Below are positions 52,852 to 62,261 of a DNA stretch of 64,000 bases, one piece after another. This DNA is from Mucilaginibacter sp. OK283. GTDB taxonomy: Bacteria; Bacteroidota; Bacteroidia; Sphingobacteriales; Sphingobacteriaceae. Position 1 is the stretch's first letter; each line of letters opens with the position of its first letter. Below the pieces are notes generated by a model. The model was not told the DNA's origin. It saw only the letters and a program-made list of their open reading frames with translations, and did no database searches. The position numbers and the translations under genes are program-made. The DNA is taken from contig NZ_FODR01000001.1 in the NCBI RefSeq assembly GCF_900110415.1, positions 682,001 through 746,000 of the forward strand, read 5' to 3'.

Positions 52852-54129
52852 TTATAAGCTGTATATTTTTCCCTCTTTCATGATAAAGCTTACGTTTTTC
52901 ATCGCTTTTATATCAAGTAAAGGGTCGCCGTCAACCGCAACAATATCAGCCGATTTCCCGCTGGCTATGCTGCCTATTTTTGAGCTCATTCCCAACAGAT
53001 CGGCGGCGCTGCCTGTTGCCGACTTTATGGCTTCCATGGGCGTCATGCCACCCTCAACCATATACTGAAATTCGATGTAGTTTTTACCGTGCGCGTATAC
53101 TCCGGCATCGGTGCCAAAGGCAATTTTTACCCCGGCTTTATAAGCTTTGGTAAACGTTTGTTGTATCTGGGGCCCTATTTCAAGGGCTTTACGGGCAATT
53201 ACCGGCGGAAAATATCCCGGCATCCGGGCCGAATCGGCAACCGACTTTCCGGCGATGATGGTGGGTACGTACCAGGTGCCGTATTGTTTGGCCAGTTTAA
53301 TATCTTCATCATCCATAAAAGTGCCATGCTCTATCGAGGTTACGCCACCCAGTATAGCCCTTCGTATGCCCTCGGCGCCATGGGCATGACAAGCCACTTT
53401 AAGGCCATAATCTTTGGCTGTTTCTACAACAGCCTTTATTTCGTCGATACTGAACTGTGCGCCCGACCCATCCTCGCTTAAATCCAGTACACCACCGGTA
53501 GATGCTATTTTGATTACGTCGGATCCGCGTTTAAATTGAAGCCTTACCGCTTTTATCAATTCGTCCTTACCATCGGCTACGCCTTCATCAGGCCCCGGGC
53601 GGTGGTTAAAAGCATCGTCCCTAAACCCATCCGATGGATCCATATGGCCGCCGCTCGCTGATATTGCCCTGCCGGCAGTTATTACCCTGGGCCCATCAAC
53701 CAGCCCCTGCCTTATTGCTTTACGCAGGCTGATATTTACGCCGGTGCCGCCCAGGTCGCGCACGGTGGTAAAGCCAGCCATCAGGGTGCGTTTGGCAAAT
53801 ACTGATGCCTGGTAAGCAATATCGGCATCAGTTAATGTAAAACCCTGGATAGCTGAATTTTTATTAAATTGAGATTCAAGATGTACATGGCAATCAATTA
53901 GCCCCGGCATTACCGTTTTGTTTTGCAGGTTAATAACCTTGTCTGTAGCGGTTCCTGATGTATACCCTTTTTGAATATCGACAATGGTTTTACCCTCGAC
54001 AACTATAGTTATTTGTGTTTGCGCTGCCGGCGAGGTCCCGTCGATCAGTTTTCCGCATTGGATGTAAGTTTTTTGGGCGAAGGCGGTTTCGGCAAAAAGA
54101 AGGAAAATGAGGAGTATGATTTTTTGCAT
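52852..54129 (-). CDS. Exported metal-dependent amidohydrolase (prolidase/imidazolonepropionase-like)
   Basis: The 425-residue protein has a signal peptide (residues 1-18, AFAQ). The amidohydrolase metal motif is H81-V-H83 in GLIDCHVHLE. KIASTGG carries the probable carbamylated lysine region, followed by ACHAHGAEGI, SIEHGTFM and the final aspartate in AFGTDAGVYAHG. It resembles Xaa-Pro or cyclic dipeptide hydrolases exported by Bacteroidota. The precise substrate is not predictable. The neighbouring M1 aminopeptidase suggests peptide use. Confidence 0.88.
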   Translation of the reverse strand: MQKIILLIFLLFAETAFAQKTYIQCGKLIDGTSPAAQTQITIVVEGKTIVDIQKGYTSGTATDKVINLQNKTVMPGLIDCHVHLESQFNKNSAIQGFTLTDADIAYQASVFAKRTLMAGFTTVRDLGGTGVNISLRKAIRQGLVDGPRVITAGRAISASGGHMDPSDGFRDDAFNHRPGPDEGVADGKDELIKAVRLQFKRGSDVIKIASTGGVLDLSEDGSGAQFSIDEIKAVVETAKDYGLKVACHAHGAEGIRRAILGGVTSIEHGTFMDDEDIKLAKQYGTWYVPTIIAGKSVADSARMPGYFPPVIARKALEIGPQIQQTFTKAYKAGVKIAFGTDAGVYAHGKNYIEFQYMVEGGMTPMEAIKSATGSAADLLGMSSKIGSIASGKSADIVAVDGDPLLDIKAMKNVSFIMKEGKIYSL

Positions 54130-54214
54130 ATAAAGATAGGTGACTGATACTTAAGCTAATTTATGATAATTTTCCTCAAATCTGTACTGTATAGCTCAAC
54201 CTTCCGTATAAAAC

Positions 54215-54241
54215 CGAACACCAGATGTTCGTATTCGAACA
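54215..54241. promoter_or_regulatory. Candidate operator upstream of the permease array
   Basis: TGTTCG (54226-54231) and CGAACA (54236-54241) form a palindrome with a 4-base centre, and a further CGAACA lies at 54215-54220. The site is 122 bases before the first permease gene. No regulator gene is adjacent in this window. Confidence 0.5.
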
Positions 54242-54362
54242 CCCGGCATATTTAGATCGATACAAACGACTGATTTACTGCTGTTTAAATAAATGGCACA
54301 TATTTTATTCTATGTAATTAGTAGGATATAACCTGGTATCATAATTTATCTACCTGTAAGCT

Positions 54363-57125
54363 ATGGATATAGAGGAACACGTTTGGCAACTGGCGACAAA
54401 AAAACTGGCTAACGAGGCATCGGCAGCGGAATTACGCGAACTGGATAGGCTGTTAATGGAAAATCCAAAACTAAAAACCTCCCTGATGTTAATTTTTGAC
54501 TGGTGGCGGGATGAAAAAGAGGATACCACAACTAATAGTTCCTTGTTATTTGAAAGAATTCTGCAAAATATAAAACCTGAAGATACGATGGCCGGCGAAA
54601 ACACCAGGGTGATGCCACCTTATTTGCCGGCCTATAAAGAACGCTATAAATCGAATAAAAGAAGTTCAATTTTAATTAATATCGGTATGATTAAAAATTA
54701 TTTAAAAGTTGCGTTAAGGCAATTACAAAAGCAAAAAATGTACGCGGCTATTAAAATTGGGGGCTTTGCTTTTAGTATTGCCGCCTGTTTATTAATTGCC
54801 TTATATATCCGGGACGAAGTTAGCTTTGATAAAAACTACCCGGATGCCGATAGGATTTACCGGGTTGTGGGTGCCTATAATATAGATGCCATACATGAAA
54901 AAGGCACTTCATGGCCTGCAGTTATGGCCAAGACCTTAAAAAACGACTTCCCGGAGATAGAAAAATCGGGCCGTTTGATGCCAAACTCCCTGTTTTGGGG
55001 AGCCGGCAGCAACGAGTTGAAACGTGCCGATGGCGTAGAAAACACCCATGAGGATGGTTTTGCGTACGCCGATCAGTCGTTATTGGAGATGCTAAAAGTG
55101 CCCATGGTGTATGGCGATCTGGCACACGCCCTTACCGAGCCGCAAACCATGGTGATATCAAAAAGTAAAGCCGATAAATATTTCCCTGGCCAAAACCCGG
55201 TTGGCAAGGTGATGTACCTGAACAATAACAAAAGCAGGCCCTATAAAATTGGTGCGGTAATGCAGGATTTCCCCGCAACAACGCACCTGCATTATAACTT
55301 TTTGCTTACCCTTACCGGTATTAAATTTTGGGATGGCGAGCAGGAAACCTGGGGCGCCAGCAATTACGATGTTTATGTACTACTTAAGCCGGGCGCAGAT
55401 GTTAACGCGTTAAATAAAAAGATAACCGATGGCATAATACAAGGCTATTACATACCTGATATGAGAAGGGGTGGCGATAAAAACGCGGATAGGATTGCCG
55501 GTGCTTTAACTATGTTTTTGCAAAACATCAAAGATATCAACCTATACTCTTATGATATCCGTGATGGCGTTTCGCACGGCGATATCCGTTTTGTGTGGTT
55601 GTTTGGGGCGGTAGCAGGCTTTATATTAGTGATAGCCTGTATCAATTTTATTAACCTGGCCACAGCAAAATCTGCCAACAGGGCAAAGGAGGTAGGCCTA
55701 CGTAAGGTGGTAGGTTCGCAACGCAGCGGGCTGATCAGCCAGTTTTTAACCGAGTCATTAATTTACAGCTTTATATCCTTTATTATAGCCATTATTTTGG
55801 CGGCATTATTAATGCCTTATTTTAATACGCTTGCAGCAAAAACATTAACCATACCGTGGCAGCACTGGTGGTTTATGCCCACTATAATGGCTGCCGCGGT
55901 AGTAGTTGGCATACTGGCCGGCGTTTACCCCGCATTCTACCTCTCCGGCTTTAAACCGGTTGAAGTGCTGAAGGGCAAGCTGGTTGCGGGCAGCAAAAGC
56001 TCTTTTTTACGCAACGGGCTGGTGATTTTTCAGTTCACTACATCCATTATATTAATTATCAGCACGGTGGTTATTTATAACCAGATGCATTATATACTGA
56101 ATAAAAAGGTAGGTTTTGAAAAAGACCAGGTGCTGATGATACAGGGCACGCAAACGCTGGAGGGCGAAGTGCAAAACTTCAAAAACGAATTACTAAAGCT
56201 ATCGGCAGTAAAAAGCGCCACCGTGAGCGATTTTTTACCCGTATCGGGTACCAAGCGCAACGGCAATGAGTTTCATAATGAGGGTAAACAGAAATTGGAA
56301 GCCGGTACGGGCGGCCAGTTTTGGGATGTTGATGCCGATTATATAAAAACTCTGGGCATGACTATAGTAGCCGGCCGGGATTTTAACCCTAAACTAAAAA
56401 CCGATTCGCAAGCGGTTATCATTAACCAAACCATGGCCCAAAAATTAGGCCTTAGAAACCCCATCGGCAAAAAAATAAGCAATTACGGCGCGCCTGTGCC
56501 CATTATTGGCGTGGTAAAGGATTTTAATTTTGAAACGCTAAAGGGCTCGCTTGACCCGTTGGTGATGCACCTGGGTAATAGTCCGTCTATAGTATCGGTA
56601 AAAATTAAAACCGACGACGTAAAAGGTACTTTGGCGCAGATAAATGCGGTATGGAAAAGCTTCTCGCCAAACCAGCCCATCCGCTATAGTTTTATGGACG
56701 AGCAATTTGCCAACATGTATGCCGATGTGCAGCGCATGGGCCGCATATTTACCAGCTTTACTATGCTGGCTATTATCATAGCATGCCTTGGCCTGTTTGC
56801 CCTGGCTGCTTTCATGGCCGAACAACGCAGCCGCGAAATAGGCATCCGGAAGGTGCTCGGCGCAAGCATAGCCAACATTACCCGCCTGCTCTCGCTCGAT
56901 TTTGTTAAGCTGGTATTTATAGCCATACTGATAGCGTCCCCCATATCCTGGTGGGCCATGAACAAATGGCTGCAGGATTTTAACCCCAGCAACCGCATTA
57001 GCATCAGTTGGTGGATGTTTGCCCTGGCGGGGATAATGGCCATTGTAATTGCTATTTGTACCGTGAGTTACCAAAGCATCAAAGCCGCGTTAATGAACCC
57101 GGTGAAGAGTTTGAAAGCGGAATAG
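54363..57125 (+). CDS. FtsX/MacB-like ABC transporter permease with an N-terminal prefix domain
   Basis: The 920-residue protein starts with about 75 soluble residues (EEHVWQLATKKLANEASAAELRELDRLLMENP) resembling the anti-sigma-like 'permease prefix' domains. From Met109 the usual permease begins: a first membrane helix (about 126-146), a large periplasmic core, three spans around residues 415-550, a second core, and three C-terminal spans ending in FQSIKAALMNPVKSL-like KAALMNPVKSLKAE. It has no ATPase domain. It is the first of four tandem paralogues. The substrate is unknown; family members export or perform mechanotransmission. Confidence 0.9.
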   Translation: MDIEEHVWQLATKKLANEASAAELRELDRLLMENPKLKTSLMLIFDWWRDEKEDTTTNSSLLFERILQNIKPEDTMAGENTRVMPPYLPAYKERYKSNKRSSILINIGMIKNYLKVALRQLQKQKMYAAIKIGGFAFSIAACLLIALYIRDEVSFDKNYPDADRIYRVVGAYNIDAIHEKGTSWPAVMAKTLKNDFPEIEKSGRLMPNSLFWGAGSNELKRADGVENTHEDGFAYADQSLLEMLKVPMVYGDLAHALTEPQTMVISKSKADKYFPGQNPVGKVMYLNNNKSRPYKIGAVMQDFPATTHLHYNFLLTLTGIKFWDGEQETWGASNYDVYVLLKPGADVNALNKKITDGIIQGYYIPDMRRGGDKNADRIAGALTMFLQNIKDINLYSYDIRDGVSHGDIRFVWLFGAVAGFILVIACINFINLATAKSANRAKEVGLRKVVGSQRSGLISQFLTESLIYSFISFIIAIILAALLMPYFNTLAAKTLTIPWQHWWFMPTIMAAAVVVGILAGVYPAFYLSGFKPVEVLKGKLVAGSKSSFLRNGLVIFQFTTSIILIISTVVIYNQMHYILNKKVGFEKDQVLMIQGTQTLEGEVQNFKNELLKLSAVKSATVSDFLPVSGTKRNGNEFHNEGKQKLEAGTGGQFWDVDADYIKTLGMTIVAGRDFNPKLKTDSQAVIINQTMAQKLGLRNPIGKKISNYGAPVPIIGVVKDFNFETLKGSLDPLVMHLGNSPSIVSVKIKTDDVKGTLAQINAVWKSFSPNQPIRYSFMDEQFANMYADVQRMGRIFTSFTMLAIIIACLGLFALAAFMAEQRSREIGIRKVLGASIANITRLLSLDFVKLVFIAILIASPISWWAMNKWLQDFNPSNRISISWWMFALAGIMAIVIAICTVSYQSIKAALMNPVKSLKAE

Positions 57126-57248
57126 ATCAGTCATTGGTCATTTCGCTTCGCTGTCATTAGTCATTGGCTGCCAGACGCACTAATGACTAATGACCAGTGA
57201 CTAATGACAATGCACCAATGAACTAATGAACCAGTGAACCAATAAACT
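57126..57248. repeat. Word-like repetitive spacer between permease genes
   Basis: Degenerate words GTCATTAGTCATT (57153-57165) and its reverse complement (57182-57194) form a 13-bp stem. Further ACTAATGA/CAGTGAACC words run to within 10 bases of the next start. Confidence 0.65.
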
Positions 57249-59678
57249 ATGATCAAGAGTTATTTAAAAACAGCGTGGAGGTTTTTGTTAAAAAACAAAA
57301 CCTTTAGTTTCATCAACATTATAGGCCTGGCTACGGGTACTTTGTGTTGCCTGTATATTTTATTGTACGTTCAGGACCAGTATAGTTATGATAAACAGCA
57401 TAACGGTGTCGAAAATATTTACCGGGTGACTACCGACCTGGAGCTGACCGGCGATAAACATCATAGTGGGGCAAGTTCGCCGCCGATAACCCCGGCTATG
57501 CGGAATGACTTTGCCGAGGTAAAGCAATTTACCCGTGTGGTAACTACCGAAAAGTTTGGTGCTAAACAACACCTGCTGCGTTACAAAGAAAAGTCGTTTT
57601 ATGAGAAGGATGCGCTGTTTGTAGATTCTACATTCTTCGACGTATTCAGCTACCACTTTGTGAATGGCAGCGCTACCAATGCTTTAACCGAGCCATATTC
57701 TATAGTGCTGTTCAAACCCGTGGCCGACAAGCTATTTGGTAACGAGAATGCAGTTGGAAAAATGATATCTATTGATAACTCCTTCGGCAAACACGATTAT
57801 AAGGTTATGGGCGTGGTTGATGAAAGCCTGGGCAAATCGCACATTCATGGCAATATGTACATAGCGTTGAACAGCGGTGGCTTTGGCGAATCGGTACGGC
57901 AGAATGATGCCTGGGCCGGCAACAACTTCCTGTATGCCTACATTAAATTAAGGCCCGATGCCAGCGCCGTAGCACTGGAAAAAAAGCTGCCCGAATTTTT
58001 GAATAAATATGCGGCCCAACAGCTAAAAGCTATCGGCATGAAAAAGGTATTACACCTGCAGCCGGTAAACAGTATTCACACCACCCCAGGTTTTGAAAAC
58101 GAACTGAGTAAAACCCTCGACCCTTCGTTTTTATTCCTGCTGATATTAATTGCCGTAATGATCCAGGTAATTGCCTGTATCAACTTCATGAACTTATCCA
58201 CCGCCCGCGCCTCAAAACGCGCCAAGGAAGTTGGTGTACGCAAAGTGATAGGCGCAGGCAAAGGCGATTTAATCAAACAGTTTTTAGGCGAATCGTTCCT
58301 GCTGGCTTTTATAGGTGTTGCCATTGCATTGCCGCTGCTTATATTGCTAATGCCTTACCTTAACCAGGTTACCAGGGCTAATATCCAATTAGATTTTTTT
58401 AGTAATTACAAAATCTGGATAATGCTGTTAAGCCTTATAGCGGTTACCGGTTTGGTGGCGGGCAGCTATCCTGCATTTTACCTGTCGGCTTTCGAAGCAA
58501 TTAAAGTGATCAAGGGGAATTTTACCAACCAGGTTTCGGCAACCGGCATTCGTAAATCGCTGGTTGTTTTCCAATTTGTTTTATCTATAGTTTTGGTTAC
58601 AGGTATCATTGTTATCTATAGCCAACTAAACTACATCAAGAATAAAGATCTTGGCTTTGATAAAAATCAAAAGCTAATCTTCAATTTTTACACCGAAGCC
58701 TCGCAGAAAAAGATGGCTGCTTTTACCAATGATCTTAAAGAACTCTCGGAAGTAAAAGCGGTAAATAATGCGGATAACTATTTAGGGCAATTTGTACCGC
58801 ATGATCACGGCGTTTTCCTGGCAGGTGGCAACATGGCTGCCGCTGTTGATGCCCAAAACATTAATACCGACGAACATTTTGTAAAAGCCAATGGCGTAAA
58901 CTTAATAAGCGGCCGCGATTTCAGGCTGAACGATACCAACCGCGTATTGATCAATGAAACTTTGGCCAAACGCCTTGGCCTGGATGTGCAAAAAGCACCC
59001 GGCACCAGGCTGTACTCCCAATATGATGGCAAACCAGCCACCTTTGTTGAGATAGCGGGCGTAATGAAAAACTTTAATTACAATTCCCTGCACAGCGAGG
59101 TACGGCCCTTTATGATGGTTTACCAAAACGATCCCGGCTATTTTAATTGCATGCTGGTATCGGTAGGCAGCAGTAATTATAAAGCGTTGCTTGATAAAAT
59201 ATCGGCAGTTTGGCGTAAAGATTTCCCCGAGGTGCCATTTGAATATACTTTCCTGGATACCGAGGTTCAAAAACAATACGAAACCGAGATCATGCTATCG
59301 CAAATCATCAATTCATTTACGATGGTGGCTATTGTGATATCATGTCTTGGCCTCTTCGGCCTGGCAGCTTTTAGTGCCGAGCAGCGCAGCAAAGAGATAG
59401 GGATCCGTAAAGTATTAGGTGCAAGCGTAACCGGCATAGTGCAATTGCTATCGACAGATTTTTTAAAGCTGGTGATCATCGCCTTTGTAATAGCCACACC
59501 TTTGGCCTGGTGGGGCATGAGCAAATGGCTGCAGGATTTTGAATACCGCGTAACCATTAGCTGGTGGATGTTTGCCCTGGCCGGTGTATTGGCAGTAATA
59601 GTGGCCCTGTTTACCGTAAGTTTCCAGGCTATAAAAGCAGCACTAATGAACCCGGTGAAAAGCTTAAAAGCAGAATAG
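57249..59678 (+). CDS. FtsX-like ABC transporter permease, second of the array
   Basis: The 809-residue protein lacks the prefix domain and starts MIKSYLKTAWRFLLKNKTFSFINIIGLATG. It has two MacB-like periplasmic cores with FtsX domains (spans at about 290-420 and 685-795), including CINFMNLSTARASKRAKEVGVRKVIGA, split around residues 305-332, and the C-terminal KAALMNPVKSLKAE shared with its neighbours. Its ATPase partner is not in the window. It was probably produced by duplication. Confidence 0.9.
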   Translation: MIKSYLKTAWRFLLKNKTFSFINIIGLATGTLCCLYILLYVQDQYSYDKQHNGVENIYRVTTDLELTGDKHHSGASSPPITPAMRNDFAEVKQFTRVVTTEKFGAKQHLLRYKEKSFYEKDALFVDSTFFDVFSYHFVNGSATNALTEPYSIVLFKPVADKLFGNENAVGKMISIDNSFGKHDYKVMGVVDESLGKSHIHGNMYIALNSGGFGESVRQNDAWAGNNFLYAYIKLRPDASAVALEKKLPEFLNKYAAQQLKAIGMKKVLHLQPVNSIHTTPGFENELSKTLDPSFLFLLILIAVMIQVIACINFMNLSTARASKRAKEVGVRKVIGAGKGDLIKQFLGESFLLAFIGVAIALPLLILLMPYLNQVTRANIQLDFFSNYKIWIMLLSLIAVTGLVAGSYPAFYLSAFEAIKVIKGNFTNQVSATGIRKSLVVFQFVLSIVLVTGIIVIYSQLNYIKNKDLGFDKNQKLIFNFYTEASQKKMAAFTNDLKELSEVKAVNNADNYLGQFVPHDHGVFLAGGNMAAAVDAQNINTDEHFVKANGVNLISGRDFRLNDTNRVLINETLAKRLGLDVQKAPGTRLYSQYDGKPATFVEIAGVMKNFNYNSLHSEVRPFMMVYQNDPGYFNCMLVSVGSSNYKALLDKISAVWRKDFPEVPFEYTFLDTEVQKQYETEIMLSQIINSFTMVAIVISCLGLFGLAAFSAEQRSKEIGIRKVLGASVTGIVQLLSTDFLKLVIIAFVIATPLAWWGMSKWLQDFEYRVTISWWMFALAGVLAVIVALFTVSFQAIKAALMNPVKSLKAE

Positions 59679-59804
59679 TATCAAGTAGTAAGTATCAAGT
59701 ATCAAGACCGTTGCAGGCGATTTGGGATCAAGAATCAAGATAGCTGCAATGAACTCAATCCGAAAATCAAAAATCTTGCTACTTGATACTTACTACTTGA
59801 TACT
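59677..59804. repeat. Word-like element with 25-bp perfect inverted ends
   Basis: Arms 59677-59701 and 59780-59804 are perfectly complementary over 25 bases (AGTATCAAGTAGTAAGTATC...). The left arm begins within the stop codon of the upstream permease gene. The words are those also seen at 48393-48530 and at 20455-20482. Confidence 0.85.
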
Positions 59805-59837
59805 CCAAATGAACAAGTGAACTAATGAACTAACATT

Positions 59838-62198
59838 ATGTTAAAAAGCTATTTAAAAATCGCATGGCGAAACATCGCCAAAAACAAGGTGCATACATTT
59901 ATTAATGTAGCCGGGTTATCGGTTGGCATGGCGGTGGCTATGGTGATAGGGCTTTGGATATGGGATGAGTTATCGTTTGATAAGTATCATCAAAACTATA
60001 ACCACATAGCCCAACTGATGACCACCCAAACGGCCAACGGCGAGACAGGCACCTTCGGGTCGACCGTGGTGCCCCTTAGCGCCGAACTGCGTACCAAATA
60101 TGCGGGTGATTTTAAGCTGACCGCGCTTACCTGGGAGGGCACACATATATTAGCTGTTGGCGATAAAAAGATCTCCCAAAACGGCATGTGGGCCGAGCCC
60201 GATTTGCCCGCTATACTTTCATTAAGAATGATAAAAGGTAGTTACGCCAATTTTAACGATCCTTCATCTTTTGTACTGTCACAATCTGTAGCTATCGCCC
60301 TTTTTGGCAACGCCGACCCCATAAATAAGGTAGTACGCATTGATAACAAAGCCGATATGAAGGTAGCCGGAGTTTACCAGGATTTGCCTTATAATACCAG
60401 CTTTTATCCAACTAAATTTATGTTACCCTGGAGCAACCCGGCAAACTGGTGGAATACGCAAAGTACTGCCTGGGATAACCATGGCTGCCATTTATTTGCT
60501 TTGATGAATGAGCATGCCGATTTTGCCAAAGTATCAGCAAAGATCAGGAATATTACCAAGCCTCATTTCAAAATGAACGACGAGGTAATGCAAATACATC
60601 CCATGGCCAAATGGCACCTGTACAGCGATTTCAAAAACGGCAAAGCAGTTGGCGGCCGCATTGAGTTGGTGTGGCTGTTCGGCATCATCGGTACGTTTGT
60701 ATTGCTGTTGGCCTGTATCAATTTCATGAACCTAAGCACCGCCCGGAGCGAAAAACGGGCGAGAGAAGTGGGCATCCGTAAAGCGATAGGTTCCGTCCGC
60801 TCGCAACTGATAAAGCAGTTTTTGAGCGAATCGCTGATGTTTGCATTTTTAGCTTTGGTGATTACGCTTGTTTTGGTTTTAGTTGCTTTGCCCTATTTTA
60901 ATAACATTGCCGATAAGCAAATTGCTATGCCTTTTACTAATCCCTGGTTTTGGGCAGCATCTTTGAGCTTTACTTTTTTTACCGGAATTATAGCAGGAAG
61001 CTATCCGGCATTTTACCTTTCGGCCTTTGAACCAATTAAGGTATTAAAAGGGACTTTTCGTGTTGGGCGCTTTGCTTCGTTGCCGCGTAAGGTTTTAGTA
61101 GTTGTACAGTTCACGGTATCTATTGTGCTCATTATCGGCACCATTATCGTTTTCAGGCAAATTCAATTTGCACGCAGCAGACCTATTGGCTATACACGCG
61201 AGGGGTTAATTACGATTGATATGAACACGCCCGAAATTTATGGCCATTATGAAGCCATGCGGAACGACCTGATCCAAACCGGGGCGGTGGCCGACATGGC
61301 AGAATCAAACAGTTCAACAACCCAGGTATGGTCAAACAACGGTGGCTTCGATTGGGCTGGCAAAGCCACGGGCTTCGATCCAACATTTGGTACAATAGCC
61401 GTAACTTATGATTATGGTAAAACCGTTGGCTGGAAGATAATTGAAGGCCGCGATTTTTCAAGAAGTTTTCCTACTGATACAGGGGCGTTTATCTTAAACG
61501 AATCGGCAGTAAAGCTAAGCGGACTTAAAAACCCCATTGGCAAAATTATGCATTGGGCAGGTAAAAACCACGTTATAACCGGTGTGGTAAAAGATATGGT
61601 AATGGAATCACCGTACAAACCTACCGTCGCTACCGTTTTTCATATGAACCCGACTTGGGTTAACGTCATCACCTTGCGCATAAACGCTAAAATGCCCATG
61701 CGCGAAGCGTTGGGTAAAATTGAGCCCGTGTTTAAAAAATACAACCCCGGCAGCCCATTTCAGTTTAAGTTTAATGATGATGAGTACGCCCGCAAATTTA
61801 GCGACGAACAACGCATAGGCAACCTGGCAACGGTGTTTGCTGTGCTGGCTATCTTTATCAGTTGCCTTGGCCTGTTTGGCCTTGCATCATTTGTTGCCGA
61901 ACAACGGGTGAAAGAGATTGGCGTACGCAAAGTATTGGGAGCATCCGTAGCAAACCTGTGGCGCTTATTATCAACCGAGTTTGTGTTGCTGGTAGTTATA
62001 TCATTACTTATTGCAATCCCCGTGGCTTATTATTTTATGAACGGCTGGCTTCATCAATACCAGTACAGGTCGCCAATAACCTGGTGGATATTTGCATTAT
62101 CGGGTACCGGGGCTATTGCCATTACATTAATTACAGTAAGTTTCCAGGCCATCAAAGCAGCACTGATGAACCCGGTTAAAAGCCTGAGATCTGAATAG
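59838..62198 (+). CDS. FtsX-like ABC transporter permease, third of the array
   Basis: The 786-residue protein begins MLKSYLKIAWRNIAKNKVHTFINVAGLSVG. It has two FtsX domains separated by periplasmic cores. ACINFMNLSTARSEKRAREVG follows the second span and RVKEIGVRKVLGASVANLW the fourth. It ends KAALMNPVKSLRSE. It is more similar to the fourth, truncated copy than to the second. No ATPase gene is adjacent. Confidence 0.9.
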   Translation: MLKSYLKIAWRNIAKNKVHTFINVAGLSVGMAVAMVIGLWIWDELSFDKYHQNYNHIAQLMTTQTANGETGTFGSTVVPLSAELRTKYAGDFKLTALTWEGTHILAVGDKKISQNGMWAEPDLPAILSLRMIKGSYANFNDPSSFVLSQSVAIALFGNADPINKVVRIDNKADMKVAGVYQDLPYNTSFYPTKFMLPWSNPANWWNTQSTAWDNHGCHLFALMNEHADFAKVSAKIRNITKPHFKMNDEVMQIHPMAKWHLYSDFKNGKAVGGRIELVWLFGIIGTFVLLLACINFMNLSTARSEKRAREVGIRKAIGSVRSQLIKQFLSESLMFAFLALVITLVLVLVALPYFNNIADKQIAMPFTNPWFWAASLSFTFFTGIIAGSYPAFYLSAFEPIKVLKGTFRVGRFASLPRKVLVVVQFTVSIVLIIGTIIVFRQIQFARSRPIGYTREGLITIDMNTPEIYGHYEAMRNDLIQTGAVADMAESNSSTTQVWSNNGGFDWAGKATGFDPTFGTIAVTYDYGKTVGWKIIEGRDFSRSFPTDTGAFILNESAVKLSGLKNPIGKIMHWAGKNHVITGVVKDMVMESPYKPTVATVFHMNPTWVNVITLRINAKMPMREALGKIEPVFKKYNPGSPFQFKFNDDEYARKFSDEQRIGNLATVFAVLAIFISCLGLFGLASFVAEQRVKEIGVRKVLGASVANLWRLLSTEFVLLVVISLLIAIPVAYYFMNGWLHQYQYRSPITWWIFALSGTGAIAITLITVSFQAIKAALMNPVKSLRSE

Positions 62199-62261
62199 TC
62201 GTTAGTCATTGAAAAAAGGTTAAAATTAAAAACGTATTACGTATAACTTAAAACGTACCAC

